From Adiantum capillus-veneris (lineage: Eukaryota > Streptophyta > Polypodiopsida > Polypodiales > Pteridaceae), in assembly GCA_014529385.2 (NCBI GenBank), contig CM043953.1, positions 81,166,338 to 81,230,337 of the forward strand: DNA of 64,000 nt, given 5' to 3'. The notes beneath the pieces are model-generated. The model was not told the origin of the DNA, did not search any database, and saw nothing but the letters and a program-made list of their open reading frames with translations. The position numbers and the translations under genes were made by a program. Below, piece by piece: positions 21,822 to 32,400 of the stretch; positions within the stretch are counted from its first letter, which is position 1, and the number at the start of each line of letters is the position of its first letter.

Positions 21822-23088
21822 GGGTATGATAAAAGCTCTCAGACGGAAAAGTACTTGGCATACCTTGCATAGGAGGGGCTGTTAGCAAAGGTGGCAGATG
21901 GTGTGGATGGCCACAGGGAGAAACCATGTTGGATGCAGGTGCTGGCCCTTGCTGAAGAGAAGGACCAAGACTTTGCTGTATTTGTCGCAATCCCTTGAGG
22001 TAGTAACAATCCTTGTCCTCATGTCCAGATTTTTCACAGAAGTGGCAGTAAACCCGAAGGGGGCATTCCTGTGGAGGGTGCCCTGGAGAGCGGCATGAGC
22101 TACACCAAACCGTAGCTTTAGTCTCTTGCTGACACTTGAGCTCTTCTAGCTCGCGCTTAATCTGTTCCAATGCCTCATGATGTGGAGGCTTCTCTTGTCT
22201 AAGAGAGAAGGACCTCTCCTCTTGAAGAGCTCGCTGTAACTTTAGGGCTTCCAATTCCCTGCGTAAAGAAGTTAAAGGATCAGAAGGACTTTCCAAAAAC
22301 ACAAAGGGGGTCTCTATGTGAGGGGGGTTGGTGAACAGCTTCCTAGCCCCCTCTATCCTCGTAGCAGCTGCGATGAACTCTTCGAGAGTGGCGTCGAGTC
22401 GGAGACTCTCCCGGAGTTTTTGCTGGGAGGTTTTGGGAAGCGCCTTCTCCACCCACTTCTTAACCATGAATTCACCGGGTTGCTGGGGAAGCTTGGCAAC
22501 CAAAGACTTGGTTTTGGTCATAAGCTCTGCAAAAGTCTCCTCTGGCTGGAGCACCATGTTGGCCAACTCATCTAACACTTTCTCTTGGTAGTCGCTTGGC
22601 GTGAAAGCTGCACAGAACTGTTGTCTTAAGTCTGCCCAAGTTGCAAAATGATTCTCTGCAAATTGGCTGTACCATTTGTCTGCTAAGCCATCCAAGGTGG
22701 ATGGAAAAAGTACCAGATAAGCATCTTCCCTGTTAAGACCACGTCCTCTACAGAGAGATACGAACCTCCGTGCATGGTCGTCGGCATCTTCCGAGGAGAG
22801 TCCTTTGAAGGTGGGGAACTTGATGTTTACCTTAGCCAACGCCTCCATGGCCCCTTGTTGAGCCTGTTGCTCAATAGCCTGCTGTAGCAAAATAGGAGAG
22901 ATCTTTGCTGGAGAAGGTGATCTGGAAGATGTGGAACCGGATGAAGGAATGGGGGATGTCATATGTGGAGGTATGGGTGATGAGTTTAATGGACTTCTAC
23001 TAGATACCACAGGGCGTCTTCGATTATAGTGCTTCAGAGGGCTCAGTAGTGCGCTTTGACGCTCAACTGATCGCCTTGTATGTGTCAT
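21643..23088 (-). CDS. Gypsy Gag polyprotein, near-intact (481 codons)
   Basis: This is the longest clean frame of the nest. Residues 1-80 are basic and Ser/Pro-rich. A retrotransposon gag domain follows at roughly 85-270 (KFPTFKGLSSEDADDHARRF, LDGLADKWYSQFAENHFATW, RQQFCAAFTP, FAELMTKTKSLVAKLP). A charged helical segment comes next (LRRELEALKLQRALQEE). Three CCHC knuckles are present: CSSCRSPGHPPQEC, CHFCEKSGHEDKDC and CYRCGEYGHYQSKC, with a fourth just out of frame. Gag packages the element RNA into cytoplasmic particles. The 5' LTR (copy B) lies about 390 bp upstream, separated by a skewed minisatellite. The start at 23088 (MTHTRRSVERQ) is the first Met of the frame. Confidence 0.8.
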   Translation of the reverse strand: MTHTRRSVERQSALLSPLKHYNRRRPVVSSRSPLNSSPIPPHMTSPIPSSGSTSSRSPSPAKISPILLQQAIEQQAQQGAMEALAKVNIKFPTFKGLSSEDADDHARRFVSLCRGRGLNREDAYLVLFPSTLDGLADKWYSQFAENHFATWADLRQQFCAAFTPSDYQEKVLDELANMVLQPEETFAELMTKTKSLVAKLPQQPGEFMVKKWVEKALPKTSQQKLRESLRLDATLEEFIAAATRIEGARKLFTNPPHIETPFVFLESPSDPLTSLRRELEALKLQRALQEERSFSLRQEKPPHHEALEQIKRELEELKCQQETKATVWCSSCRSPGHPPQECPLRVYCHFCEKSGHEDKDCYYLKGLRQIQQSLGPSLQQGPAPASNMVSPCGHPHHLPPLLTAPPMQGMPSTFPSESFYHTLAPSSPQSFYASTSNSMHQEQGPPRPSTRPILCYRCGEYGHYQSKCPLPEGSPSLPSLP

Positions 23089-23129
23089 GCAGTGAACAAC
23101 ACAGGTCTAAAACAGGACAAGTGAGGATA

Positions 23130-23345
23130 GTGACTAGACCACCTGGTCTAGGACCAGTGACTAGACCACCTCGCTGGTAGGACGAGGAGGACTGGACCAG
23201 GGCGAGGACTAGACCAGGACCAGGGACGAGGACTAGACCAGGACCAGAGACGAGGACTAGGACTAGACCAAGACCAGGGACGAGGACTAGACCAGGACCA
23301 GAGAGGAGGACTAGGACTGGTTGGACTAGGGCGAGAGAGGACCCG
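23130..23345 (+). repeat. Minisatellite of GGACGAGGACTAGACCA type
   Basis: Imperfect units built from GGACGAGGACTAG and ACCAGGACCAGAG alternate about ten times between the gag start and the 5' LTR. It occupies the untranslated leader of the element. Confidence 0.85.
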
Positions 23346-23429
23346 ACCAGCAGACTATCTACACAGTGTAAGCAAGTGTGCGGAGCCAGGTAACAACCGA
23401 TTAGCTTCACGATTTGTATCTCCACAAGA

Positions 23430-23477
23430 GTGAGACTTCCTTTGAGGTCCCATCGTGATCGCCAAAATGAGAGCACC
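23430..23477 (-). promoter_or_regulatory. Leader just inside LTR B, PBS candidate
   Basis: Read on the minus strand, the sequence after the LTR is GGTGCTCTCATTTTGGCGAT and then CACGATGGGACC. TGGCGATCACGATGGG resembles the TGGCGCC-type primer sites of non-chromovirus Gypsy elements but lies about 13 bases from the LTR end. Confidence 0.4.
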
Positions 23478-24027
23478 TGTAGCGCGGATAATGTGTCGTG
23501 CTCTCTACAATGGGTGGTCCTCAGTGCAATGTGCGTGACAATCTCACTCAACCAGACTGAACAGAAAGGAAACAATAGACGTCAACAGAGCCCACAAAGA
23601 CACAATAGCAGACCAGAACATATGACTCGAGTATCTCAAAGACTGATACAGAATTTGGCGTAGCAGCACACTCAGCTCCAGCCCAGGACTCACAGGTACA
23701 ATGGGGGTGTCGAGGCTCAGATGTGCTAGGATGGTGAAGACGTGCTCTGTGTATAGACTCACTGCTCTCGACAACGATGCTGGACCAAAGGTGAAGAAGA
23801 TAATCCCGATGACCAACCGCTACTACTCATTTGTAACACTATAAAGGGCCACCAACGGCTCATAAATGTCAGCCATGTGGTGACCTGGCCACAATGTCCA
23901 CTAGACCATCGTCGGTACCCTGCCACTGCCACGTGTCACTCCTAGCCCAGAGGCCCGTCCAGTGTGAAACAGCCTAGACCAATTGTACTAACTGTGTCCT
24001 GTGAAAGTGACACTGTAGCCTGCTACA
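23478..24027 (-). repeat. LTR of the TGTAGC family, copy B (550 bp)
   Basis: It starts TGTAGCGCGGATAATGTG and ends GTAGCCTGCTACA. It is collinear with copy A over the full length. The gag on its left reads away from it on the minus strand, so it is the 5' LTR of module 1. Its right side abuts the 3' end of the main LINE, implying that it inserted into or next to that LINE. Confidence 0.8.
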
Positions 24028-24102
24028 GCAAGAGAGGGCTACAACAAGCATGATGGGGAGACTCTCCCAATGAAAAAAGAGCATATATACAATGAGGCTA
24101 AA

Positions 24103-27100
24103 TCAAGAGATGGGAGGAGGGAAGAGCCACACAGGTGGACAGTAGTGCCATCTGAGCACCCCCTGGACTATGGTGTAGAAAGGCCCAAAGCGCCAAAGTC
24201 GAAGGAAAGCCTCGCGGCGCTCCCGCATGCGGTCGGAGCTACCTTGTAGTCCCTCAAGCTGTCCTCTGAGAGTATGGATCAGCTCTAGCCAAAAGTCACG
24301 AACAGTCTCTGCCGGTGGCACAGGGCGAGCCTCAAAGATGCGGAAACAGCGGGCCCGCCAGATGAACCAAAGTGTCAGGCCACTGATGAGCTCCCAACAC
24401 TCCTCTCTCTCATTGCACCACTCCTGTGGAGTAAGCTCTATAGCAGGCTGGAGTGTAGGTCGCCCCCCCTGCATCACTATCATCCTACTGGTGGAAGAGA
24501 GCTCAAACTGAAGTGCTGGGCCCGTGAGGGTGGACCAAGCCGCTACCCCCCAAGTGTACTGTCGAGCTGTGGAGAGGGCAGGCATCAGCCGAAGAACTTG
24601 TAGCCACACCTGTTGGGCCGAGGGATAGTCCCAAAGACAATGACGCTGACTCTCCACCAACTGGTCACAGGCTACACATGCGGCCGAGAGACCACTATGC
24701 ACAAGCCAGCTCCCTACTGTTGTGGCTCTGTGTGCAACCAACCACTGAAACAAAGTGACGCGCCTCGGCTGTCTGGATCCCACAGCCTCTGCCAAAAGGC
24801 TGCCAAGAACTCGACTGTGAGGCCCTCCTCCTGCCAATGACGTGCTACAGCGGGGCGGGCCTCTCTCTGTGCTGCAAGTATATGACGTCCAAGCCGAACA
24901 GTGTACTGAAAGAAGGGGACTCCTGGGCAGCCTGCAGAAGAGAAGGGGTCCCTCCATAGCCACTCACCAGGATCCCACTGTACTCATGCCAGTGGACAAC
25001 ACTCCCAAGCCCATAGCCTCCAGTGTCCAGTCTCAAGAGTTGCTGGGTCAGGGTCTATGACGCAAGTCCTCCCACAGATGCCCACAACTCCGATCCTCTA
25101 GAAATAGCACTCTGCTACCTGCGGGGCCTCTACTGCAACTGGCTGTAATCGTCCCCCACCCTGAAGCTCGAAGAACAGGGCTGGGACAGTCTCTGAGTAG
25201 GCCCTGACTGAAATGAGAACCTCCAATCGTGTGAAGGCTCCCATCCACCGGGGTGCTACTGGCTCGAGAGGCGTGAGCCACTCAGCTGGAACTGACTGTG
25301 AGATGTCCTGACACATGCTCTGCACCCCTCTCATGCCCTGCAGTTGGAAACCCTGCGCCTCCTCTGACAAATCAGTGAACTCTAGCCAGTCACCTAGAGA
25401 GAGCGCTGGACCTGCTGCCATGGGACCCCAAGAAACATGAGGCCGACTCCCAACCAGGTGGCCTCTCTCAGTGCTAACCATGGGGTTCCAGACGAGAGGC
25501 TGCCGTAGGCGCTCCTCCGTGCACATCGGCTGTCTCTGCTCTAGGCCACGCCGTAAGAGCTCCCAAGATCGAAGCAAACTCACAGCGAAGCGGTCCTCCA
25601 GTCTCCTGCTCAAAGCAACTCGGCGCAACTCTGTAAAGATCCATCTGGTCGAAGGTTGCTAGGGGCCTCCTGACTGAGGCACCCTGGCACGAAGCCTCTG
25701 CAACAAGAACTCCTTCCAGGGCTCCTCGCCTGGAAGAAGTCCTTTGACGACGAACTTCCCAAGAAGGGCTCTGCTCTGCTGTGCTGGATCAATGATCCCA
25801 AGCCCTCCCTGAGAACAAGTGTGATGACCGACCAAGCCACCTTGGCTCGGGCAATCTGAGTGTCACGACCTGACCAAAGGAAGTTCCTGATCAGCCTCTC
25901 AACGTGGATGATACAAGAACTCGAGAAGATCCAGCAAGAAGTGATGTACCACATAGTCGCCAACAACACCTGGTTGGCAACTACTACTCTACCAGCCAGT
26001 GAAGGTCGTGCTGAGCTCCAATGTAGCAGCTTTCTCCTGATGGACAGGAGAAGAGGAGCAATCTGCTGCTCGGGGGACAAGTCCAAACCAACCTGACAAC
26101 CCAAGTACCGAACTGCAGTCCCTGGGGGAATTCACCTGAAACCCTCTCCTGACATCCAATCTGGCACAAGAGCACTGCCAACCGAGAAAGCCACTGTCTT
26201 TCTCCAGTTGATCAGTGCGCCCGATGCACAGCAGAAGGTCTCCAAAGCCTGCTCACATCTGTGTAGATTGGCCTCCTGGCCCTCTAAGTACAATGCTGAG
26301 TCATCGGCAAACTCAGCGTCCAGAAGCTCATCTCCCTGTATAGGGAGTGCTAAGCCCCTCAGACCAACCTGCTATGACACCAAAAATCTGCTCATCGCCT
26401 CCGCATAGATCAGAAAGAGGAAGGGGGCAAGAGGACAACCCTGTCTGACCGATCGTGTGAGCATGAAGCGCTCACCTCTACCTCCTGCCAAAAGCACCTG
26501 ACTGTGAGCCTGTCTGTACAAAGCTAACACCCCTCTGATCCAAGCATCTGAGAAGCGCATCCTGCGTAGAGTGCCCTCTAGAAATTCCTACTCAACTCTG
26601 TCGTATGCCTTCTCAAAATTGAGAAGAAGAATCACAAGGTCCTCCCCATGGAGCCGTGCCAGGGCAGAAGCCTTCCAGAAAGTGAAGATGTTGTCAAGGA
26701 TACTGCGTTCCTTGACAAAACCTGTCTGAGTCCCATGTATAAGGCTCTCCAAAAGTGGCTGAATCCTCAAACTCAGAGCCTTGGCAAGAATTTTGTAGGC
26801 TAAGTTGAGGATGGTGATGGGGCGCCACTGTCGAATCTCATCCAAGGAGCCACCCTCCTTTGGAATGAGGTAAATCAGGCCCTCACTCATGCTATCCGGC
26901 ATCACTCCTGTATGCAGAATGTACTGAAAGGCACTACAAAGATCTGGGCCAAGCATGTCCCAGTACTCCAAGAAGAAGCTGGGAGTCAGCCCATCCTCAC
27001 CTGGACAGCTACCACGAGGGAGGGCCCTAAGAGCCGTGTGCAGCTCCTCAAGCTGAAAAGGCATCTCTAGCTTCTGGCGCATCTCCTCAATCACAAGACA

Positions 27101-28452
27101 AGGCATTTCTGCCCAAACCTGCTCCCTGTATGCATCCTGCCGCTCTGACTGGGGCTCAGCCGCGACAGTAACTCACGGTAAAAGTCAGTAGCAACTGCAC
27201 GTATATCCTCGGGCTCACAAACAACTGACCCATCGGGTCTCCTCAACTGATTGACCTTGGCATGTGAGTGCCGAGGTCCCACTGTCTCAAAAAAAGCACC
27301 AGTCACTCTGTCACCCACCTGAGTCCACTGAGATGCCTGTCCATGAAAGGAAAACTCATGACGCCTCTCCTCTTTGCAAGCAAGCTCCTGTCGAGCCTGC
27401 TGTAACTGCTCCTCCAACCATGGACTGTCTGGATGCTGCTCCTGCATCCTCTGTAATGAAGCAATGCCTCGTCTGAGATGCTGCTCCTCCTCTCTCGCTG
27501 CAGCCCGTCGAGCCAAAGACTCCTGGAGAAAAAAGTGGCTAAGTTGAGCTAGGCCTAAGGCCACTTTGTCTGCAGGTAGAGCCTGGCTGTCCATGCCCTC
27601 TGTCGAAAGAGCCTCTACCCTCACTCTGAGTGCTGAGTCCAACAAGACCCGCTGTAGGATACGAAGCATCGTGCTCCCACTCCTCTGCCTGTCTGCCACT
27701 GTGAGGATCACTGGTGCATGGTCCGAGAAGGATGTCCCTGCTAGGATGTCCATTGATCCCCCCAAGTCACTGAAGTGGTCACTAGTGTAGAAGCGATCTA
27801 TCCGCGATAGATTCACTCCTCCCACTCTGCGGTCCGATCTACAGAAGGCAAGACTCTCTGGAGGCCTCACAAAGCCAAAGTGCTGCCATGTATCTGAGAC
27901 CCTCAAAGTCATACACAACCTCTCCCAAGCTGCTAACTCGACTCCATGCACAGTAGCTTGGCTGCCTCCAATCTTGTCAGAAGGGTCCTCCAACATGTTG
28001 AAGTCCCCTCCTACACACCAATGGTCAGCCTGTGGCAAAGACTCAACAATCTGTGACCAAAACTCTACACGAGCACTCGCCACATTGGGCGCATAGATGT
28101 TCAGGAAGCCCACAAGGCCACCCTGAACCTGCATAGTAATCCACTGAGCCCTGCCTGGCACAATAATCCCTCTGCCCATAATGGCCTGCTGCAATGATTC
28201 CGCAATAGTCATACATACCCCACCCTGGATGCCTCCAGGTCCAAAAGCAGCTGACCAAAAGGTATCATATCGTACACGCAGAATCTGACCACATCGCCAA
28301 ATGCGGCTCTCAGACAGATGGTGCTCCTGAAGCATAAGGAGATCAATCTCTCCTCCCACAAGGCAACGCTGAAGCTCTTGACACAATCGGCCCCGCTGTC
28401 ACTGAAACTGGGGCCCACCTAGTCCCTGCACGTTCCACGAGACGATCCTCAT
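24103..28452 (-). pseudogene. LINE ORF2: endonuclease, reverse transcriptase, zinc region
   Basis: It starts MRIVSWNVQGLG at 28452, with a TGA at 28399-28401. The AP-type endonuclease follows: LLMLQEHHL, WCVGGDFNMLEDPSDKIGG, RIDRFYTSDHF, SFSDHAPVIL. The RT spans about 27,050-26,250 with GSLDEIRQWRPITILNLAYK, GTQTGFVKERSILDNI, the motif-A region LLLNFEKAYDRVE, SVRQGCPLAPFLFLIYAEAM and AEFADDSALYLEG (catalytic FADD). The thumb and connection follow (KVAWSVITLV). The C-terminal region resembles zf-RVT (RVTLFQWLVAHRATT, CVACDQLVESQRHCLWDYPS). Stops after DRVE and MSRFLVS and near GEGF, plus frameshifts near 25,600 and 25,000, make it inactive. ORF2 nicks DNA and primes reverse transcription at the target. 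Confidence 0.85.
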
Positions 28453-29157
28453 GGGGAGCGAGAGAGAACAGATGCTGCCGCAGCAACAAGACGGGCTATC
28501 TTCGAGGCTGGCTTGGATGGGGAGTAATCCGCATCCGAGCGTCCTCTAGATAGGCGAGATTGCAGTGAGTGCCTAGCCCAAGCCCAAGCCCAAGCAGAGC
28601 GAGCCGTGCGTAAGGCAACCTCCTCTGTCCAGGAGTCCTCATGAATGTATACATAGCAAGGCAAACACTGCGTATCAGCAAAGAAGTACACCACAATGTG
28701 CCTACATCCTACTGAGTCTGGGGGTGTCACCGCAAACTTGGCCAGTGGCCACAAAGTCTGCAGCAAATCTGTAACTCCAAGTTCTCCCATGTGGTGAGAG
28801 AACTCGAGAACCTATGTATGCAACCATCCCACCACTGAGTCGAGGGACCACTCTGTCTCGGTCCTACCACAGAGGGGGAAGGAGAAACCAATTGTTGAGT
28901 CCAAGGCCTGTGTCCCCCTAGCGGCGAGGAACAAAGCATGGACCCTAAAGCAGGCTGCCTCGTGGTCTACTGCGGAATCGCCGAGAAAGCCAGTGAACCT
29001 GTAGTCGAAGAAATCCCAGCGGTGTCAGAGGTCAATGCTCGTTAGACCACGAGGGATAGCTGCAAGGGTAGATGTCTGAATCTGCAGAGGGGGCCGCAAA
29101 AAGGGCTGACCCTCTCTCGCTAGGCGACTCGTGGCAAAGGCGCTACCAAGAGATCTC

Positions 29158-30343
29158 CTAGCCGCCGGCGAGGGACCAGTCTTTTGAGTCGACTGTGGAA
29201 CAGGAGCATGAGGGGGGGGAGAAGGAGTTGGGGGGGGCGGAGGGGAGGAAAAGCGGGGTGGGGCGACAGAGGGAGAGGGGCGATGTGGGGAGTGGACGGG
29301 AGCAGAGGGCGGGGGAGAGGATGACGAGGAGGAGGGGAACTCTGAAGGGGGGGTGGCTGCGAGGGTGAAGCGGAGGTGGAGGCTGGCGTAGGGGGCTCCT
29401 CTTGCTCAAGAGGACCAAAGCGGTTCCTCGTGGGAACCCACTGCTGCTAAGTAGGCACCTGAGGGCCACTCTGAGTGCCAGACTGTCGCTGTGGCCCCTG
29501 GCGTCGACGGCCACGGGCCTGCTGCCACCCCTCCTCCGTTGGAGCCCGAGGCTCGAAGGGCGGCTCTGAATCTGTGCTCTGTGCCGCTAGCTATGGTTGT
29601 GGCTGCGGCCCAGCCTTGGCAGGCTGGGGCTGAGGCTGAGGTACAGGTCGTGGCCTCCTCCGTGGACAGGCCTTCGCTAGGTGGCCCATCTGTCTGCAAA
29701 TGAAGCACTGGTTCGGAAGACCCGAGTACTCCACACTCTGTCTAAACTAACCCCCACTCACCCGAGACAGAAGGATGACCTTCGGGAGCGTGTGGGTATC
29801 TCTGACCAAAACTCGAACTGAGGGGATGCCAGCTGCCGTACGAGGTGACTCCAGGGCAGTTCCGATGGCGGAGCCAATCCTGGAGAGAAGTGGTAGGTAC
29901 TCCCTCCGTAAACCCGGAAAGCAGACTGAGATGGGGATGTCTGCCTCCTCTACTAGCACATCCGAAGTTGGGTCAAACTCATGTCGCCACTGTCGAAAGT
30001 GGGCGCGTGATGCTCGGATGGCCAGTGGACTCATAGCTATGACCTTGGAAGCCATCTCGGAGGTCTCGAACTTGATCTGGTAGTACCCTCGTCCGAGAAT
30101 CTGGACATCCAAGATCTTGCCCACCTCTGCGAGAAGGCCGGCCTGGAGAAGGTCTTGCAGCTCTCCTCTGCTAGGATGGGTGCCGACAATTTTGCAGATG
30201 ACCGAAGTCGCCTGCAAACGCTCAACCTCAGCGGCTAGGCTCGCTTGCTCTCTCGGCGATAGAGCAAGTCGAATGGTGGGCTCAGCGGGGTTGGGCGAGG
30301 GGGCTCCGGATGAGTCCCTCTGTGGTGGAGCTGGAGCCTCCAT
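29158..30343 (-). pseudogene. LINE ORF1: nucleic-acid-binding protein
   Basis: It begins MEAPAPPQRDSSG at 30343. Residues about 25-190 form a compact domain (ATSVICKIVGTHPSRGEL, KILDVQILGRGYYQIKFE, HFRQWRHEFDP, GIPSVRVLVRDTH) of the kind found at the front of plant L1 ORF1 proteins (DUF4283-like). A TAG at 29744-29746 ends the clean frame. Beyond it the same frame gives CFICRQMGHLAKACPRRR, a perfect CCHC zinc knuckle, then Pro/Gln-rich sequence with another stop. ORF1 coats LINE RNA. The domain also occurs at 17470-17778 on the plus strand. Confidence 0.75.
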
Positions 30344-30804
30344 CTGTGTCTACTGCTGTGGCGAAGAAGCGGACGGTGAAGAGACTCTGCAACCGAGCAC
30401 GCCGAGCACTGTCCGAAGAAGCAGTGTTGCAGAGCCAAGTGCAGGAACCTTCGGGAACGACGAAGACGGGGAGGGGGGAGAAAGGATAAGGCAGTGAGCG
30501 AGAATTCAAGGGGCAGCGGGCGGGGGGGGGGGGGGGGGGGGAATGGCGGCGCGAGAAGGGGGCAGCAGACGGGCTGGGGGGCAGCGCGAGGTGAGGGCAA
30601 CGGGCTGCTGCGCGCAAGGGCAGGCGGGGCGGGCTGGGCTGATGCACGCGGGCGGGCGGGCGGGCTGGGCTGGGCAGATGCGCGCAAGGGCAGGCGGGGG
30701 ACGGGAGGCAGCAAGGGGGGGGGGGGGGGGGGGGGGGGGGCAGCGATGTCACAGCGGGGGGGGGGGGGGGGGCAAGCAGCAGTAGAGAGCGCTCTCGGGC
30801 ATTC
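30344..30804 (-). promoter_or_regulatory. LINE 5' leader with long G/C tracts
   Basis: The plus strand shows uninterrupted G runs at about 30522-30540, 30714-30740 and 30757-30771 among GCGGGC repeats. The leader of the second 5' end (17137-17470) also has a long C run. The tracts lie where the internal promoter of an L1-type LINE would be. Frames through them are proline or glycine repeats and not genes. Confidence 0.55.
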
Positions 30805-31322
30805 TGCAGGTTTAGGGTTGGCCCTAAACGGTCCCTAATACCCCCAGGAGGTTCGGGGACGCGAGGGGACCGCTGTACAAGTGATCTGGCGCATTTTCGG
30901 GGCTGAAAACAGAGAATTCAGCGTGCTGCAGATTCTCGCCAGGTTTTGCAAATGGCCCGTATGCGTCGGGAAGGTCATTCAATGCGTGGGAATACTGACT
31001 ATGAAGGTCCTAGTACAGTAATGTTATCGAAATCGGGCCGGAACAGTTGAAATTCAGCCAAGTTTGTGCAGGGCAGCTTGTAGGGAACCATAGTGTTTAT
31101 TCCCTCTTTTAAACAATAAAGAAATACCGAAAGGGGCGCCTAAGTTAGAGGCCAATCTGGTGTCGGTCTACTCATACAGGTGCAATCTAGCAGCCTGTAT
31201 CCCTCTCCCCTTTGTTGTGTCTTGAAAGTACAGGTAGAATAGACGACTAATAATGGGTGAAAGCTAAATCAATGTTTGAAGTAAAGTCTACCGCCCTTTT
31301 TGGATTGAACAGGCCGGTTTCA
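30805..31322 (+). repeat. 5' LTR, truncated to its last 518 bp
   Basis: It starts TGCAGGTTTAGGG, corresponding to 36880 in the 3' LTR, and ends GGCCGGTTTCA. The breakpoint lies directly before a hairpin of telomere-like words (GTTTAGGG…CCCTAAAC). Confidence 0.9.
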
Positions 31323-31340
31323 TGGTTCCATCGACGAGAT
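31323..31340 (+). promoter_or_regulatory. Primer-binding site
   Basis: TGGTTCCATCGACGAGAT begins on the base after the LTR's terminal CA, the expected place for tRNA priming of reverse transcription. The tRNA cannot be named from memory with confidence. Confidence 0.6.
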
Positions 31341-31429
31341 TAAATCACTTTTTCCCATAGAAGTGAGCCTTGGTCAGTTTGGGTTTGAAGACACAGGGGA
31401 TCATAGACCGGACACAGGAAATTGCAATC

Positions 31430-32400
31430 ATGGGTGACAGACCAGATGATGTGACTGAAGAGGTTTCCTCTTCACAGGGTCAACAGACACATGAAGTGGG
31501 TGAGTCTTCAAGACCACCAGAGACGGATGATGATATATTCAGGACCCAGTTGGCTACTGCTGTGGCTATGTTCACACAAGTAATGCAAAACCCGAGGTTT
31601 TTAGCCTTTCTACAACCTCCTGTTCCATCTCAGCAAGTTGGGTCACTGGATCATATTCAAAAGCCTGTTAAGGCTCAAGCACAGGTGATTCATACTGCAG
31701 AGTCAATGGAAACACCTGTACACTTGACGGAGAACATGCAGTCTCCACAACCTGTGCCTAAGGTACAAGAACAGGTGGCTGAGATGCCAGTCTTTCAAGC
31801 TGTACCAGTTCAGCCCGCCACCTTTCAACAGCCTATAGCTGGTTCTAATGGGCAGGGAAGCAACCTACAGGCTATGCAACAAGTCTTCCCACCACCTTCA
31901 CTACTTGCAAGAATCTGGATGACTACAATTGGAAGTTTTGGAAAGCTCTACTTCCAGTAACTTCCTATAGGTTTGTGCCATTGACAGAATAGATTGAAAA
32001 ATATTGTTGTGGCCTACCCAAAGGATTGAGAAAGTACTGCACGAAGACCAAAGTCACTACTTTGACGCAGCTCATCGAGGTAGCAAACACTGGCAATGGT
32101 TTGCTCAAGGGAGAAGATTGTGAATTCAATACTGGTGTCAAGGAAGGATCAGCCAAGAAAAATTCAGCGAAGAAGCACGTTCCCAATGAGGCTCCAAAAG
32201 GGACTCAGGAGCCAACCAACGCAGGGAAAGGCAAAGCTTCGGCTGAATCAAAAAAGGGACCAGCGAAGAAATGGAAAAGAAGTTTTCCTCGCAAGTCGGA
32301 AGAGCAAAAGAAGGTCCTGAGGTTAGAGAACAAATGCTTTATCTGTGAGCAGCCTGGCCACATTGCTTACAATAGTCCTACAAAGAAAAGGCCAGCTGAT
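31430..32400 (+). pseudogene. Gypsy gag with degenerate zinc knuckle
   Basis: The frame from ATG 31430 (MGDRPDDVTEEVSSSQ) runs through TQLATAVAMFTQVMQNPRF and a Gln/Pro-rich linker. It shifts near 31910 and continues in another frame with YNWKFWKALLP and a TAG in …LTE stop IEKY. It then joins the pol frame ([18 protein letters not shown]). The knuckle reads [15 protein letters not shown], where the last Cys is Ser. The capsid core is much shorter than usual for a Gypsy gag, suggesting an internal deletion. Confidence 0.7.

Larger units (their letters stand above)
24028..30804 (-). mobile_element. L1-type LINE retrotransposon, nearly full length
   Basis: Read on the minus strand it has a G/C-tract 5' region, ORF1 with an RNA-binding-type domain and a zinc knuckle, and ORF2 with endonuclease, RT and a C-terminal Cys/His region. 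The 3' end at about 24028 lacks a poly-A tail and abuts LTR B. The 5' end abuts a truncated Gypsy LTR at 30805. Reading frames carry several single-base stops. Fragments of the same family lie at 1019-1182 with 6863-6927, 17137-17778 and 39924-40915. Confidence 0.85.

Noticed and set aside
7663-24027. One single 16-kb retrotransposon bounded by LTR A and LTR B
   Set aside because: No matching target duplication, two diverged gag-protease modules inside, and gag module 1 cut off before RT; nesting or recombination of two elements fits better.
30235-30838. Proline-rich minus-strand and glycine-rich plus-strand frames over G tracts
   Set aside because: Low-complexity reading of LINE leader repeats in several frames at once.
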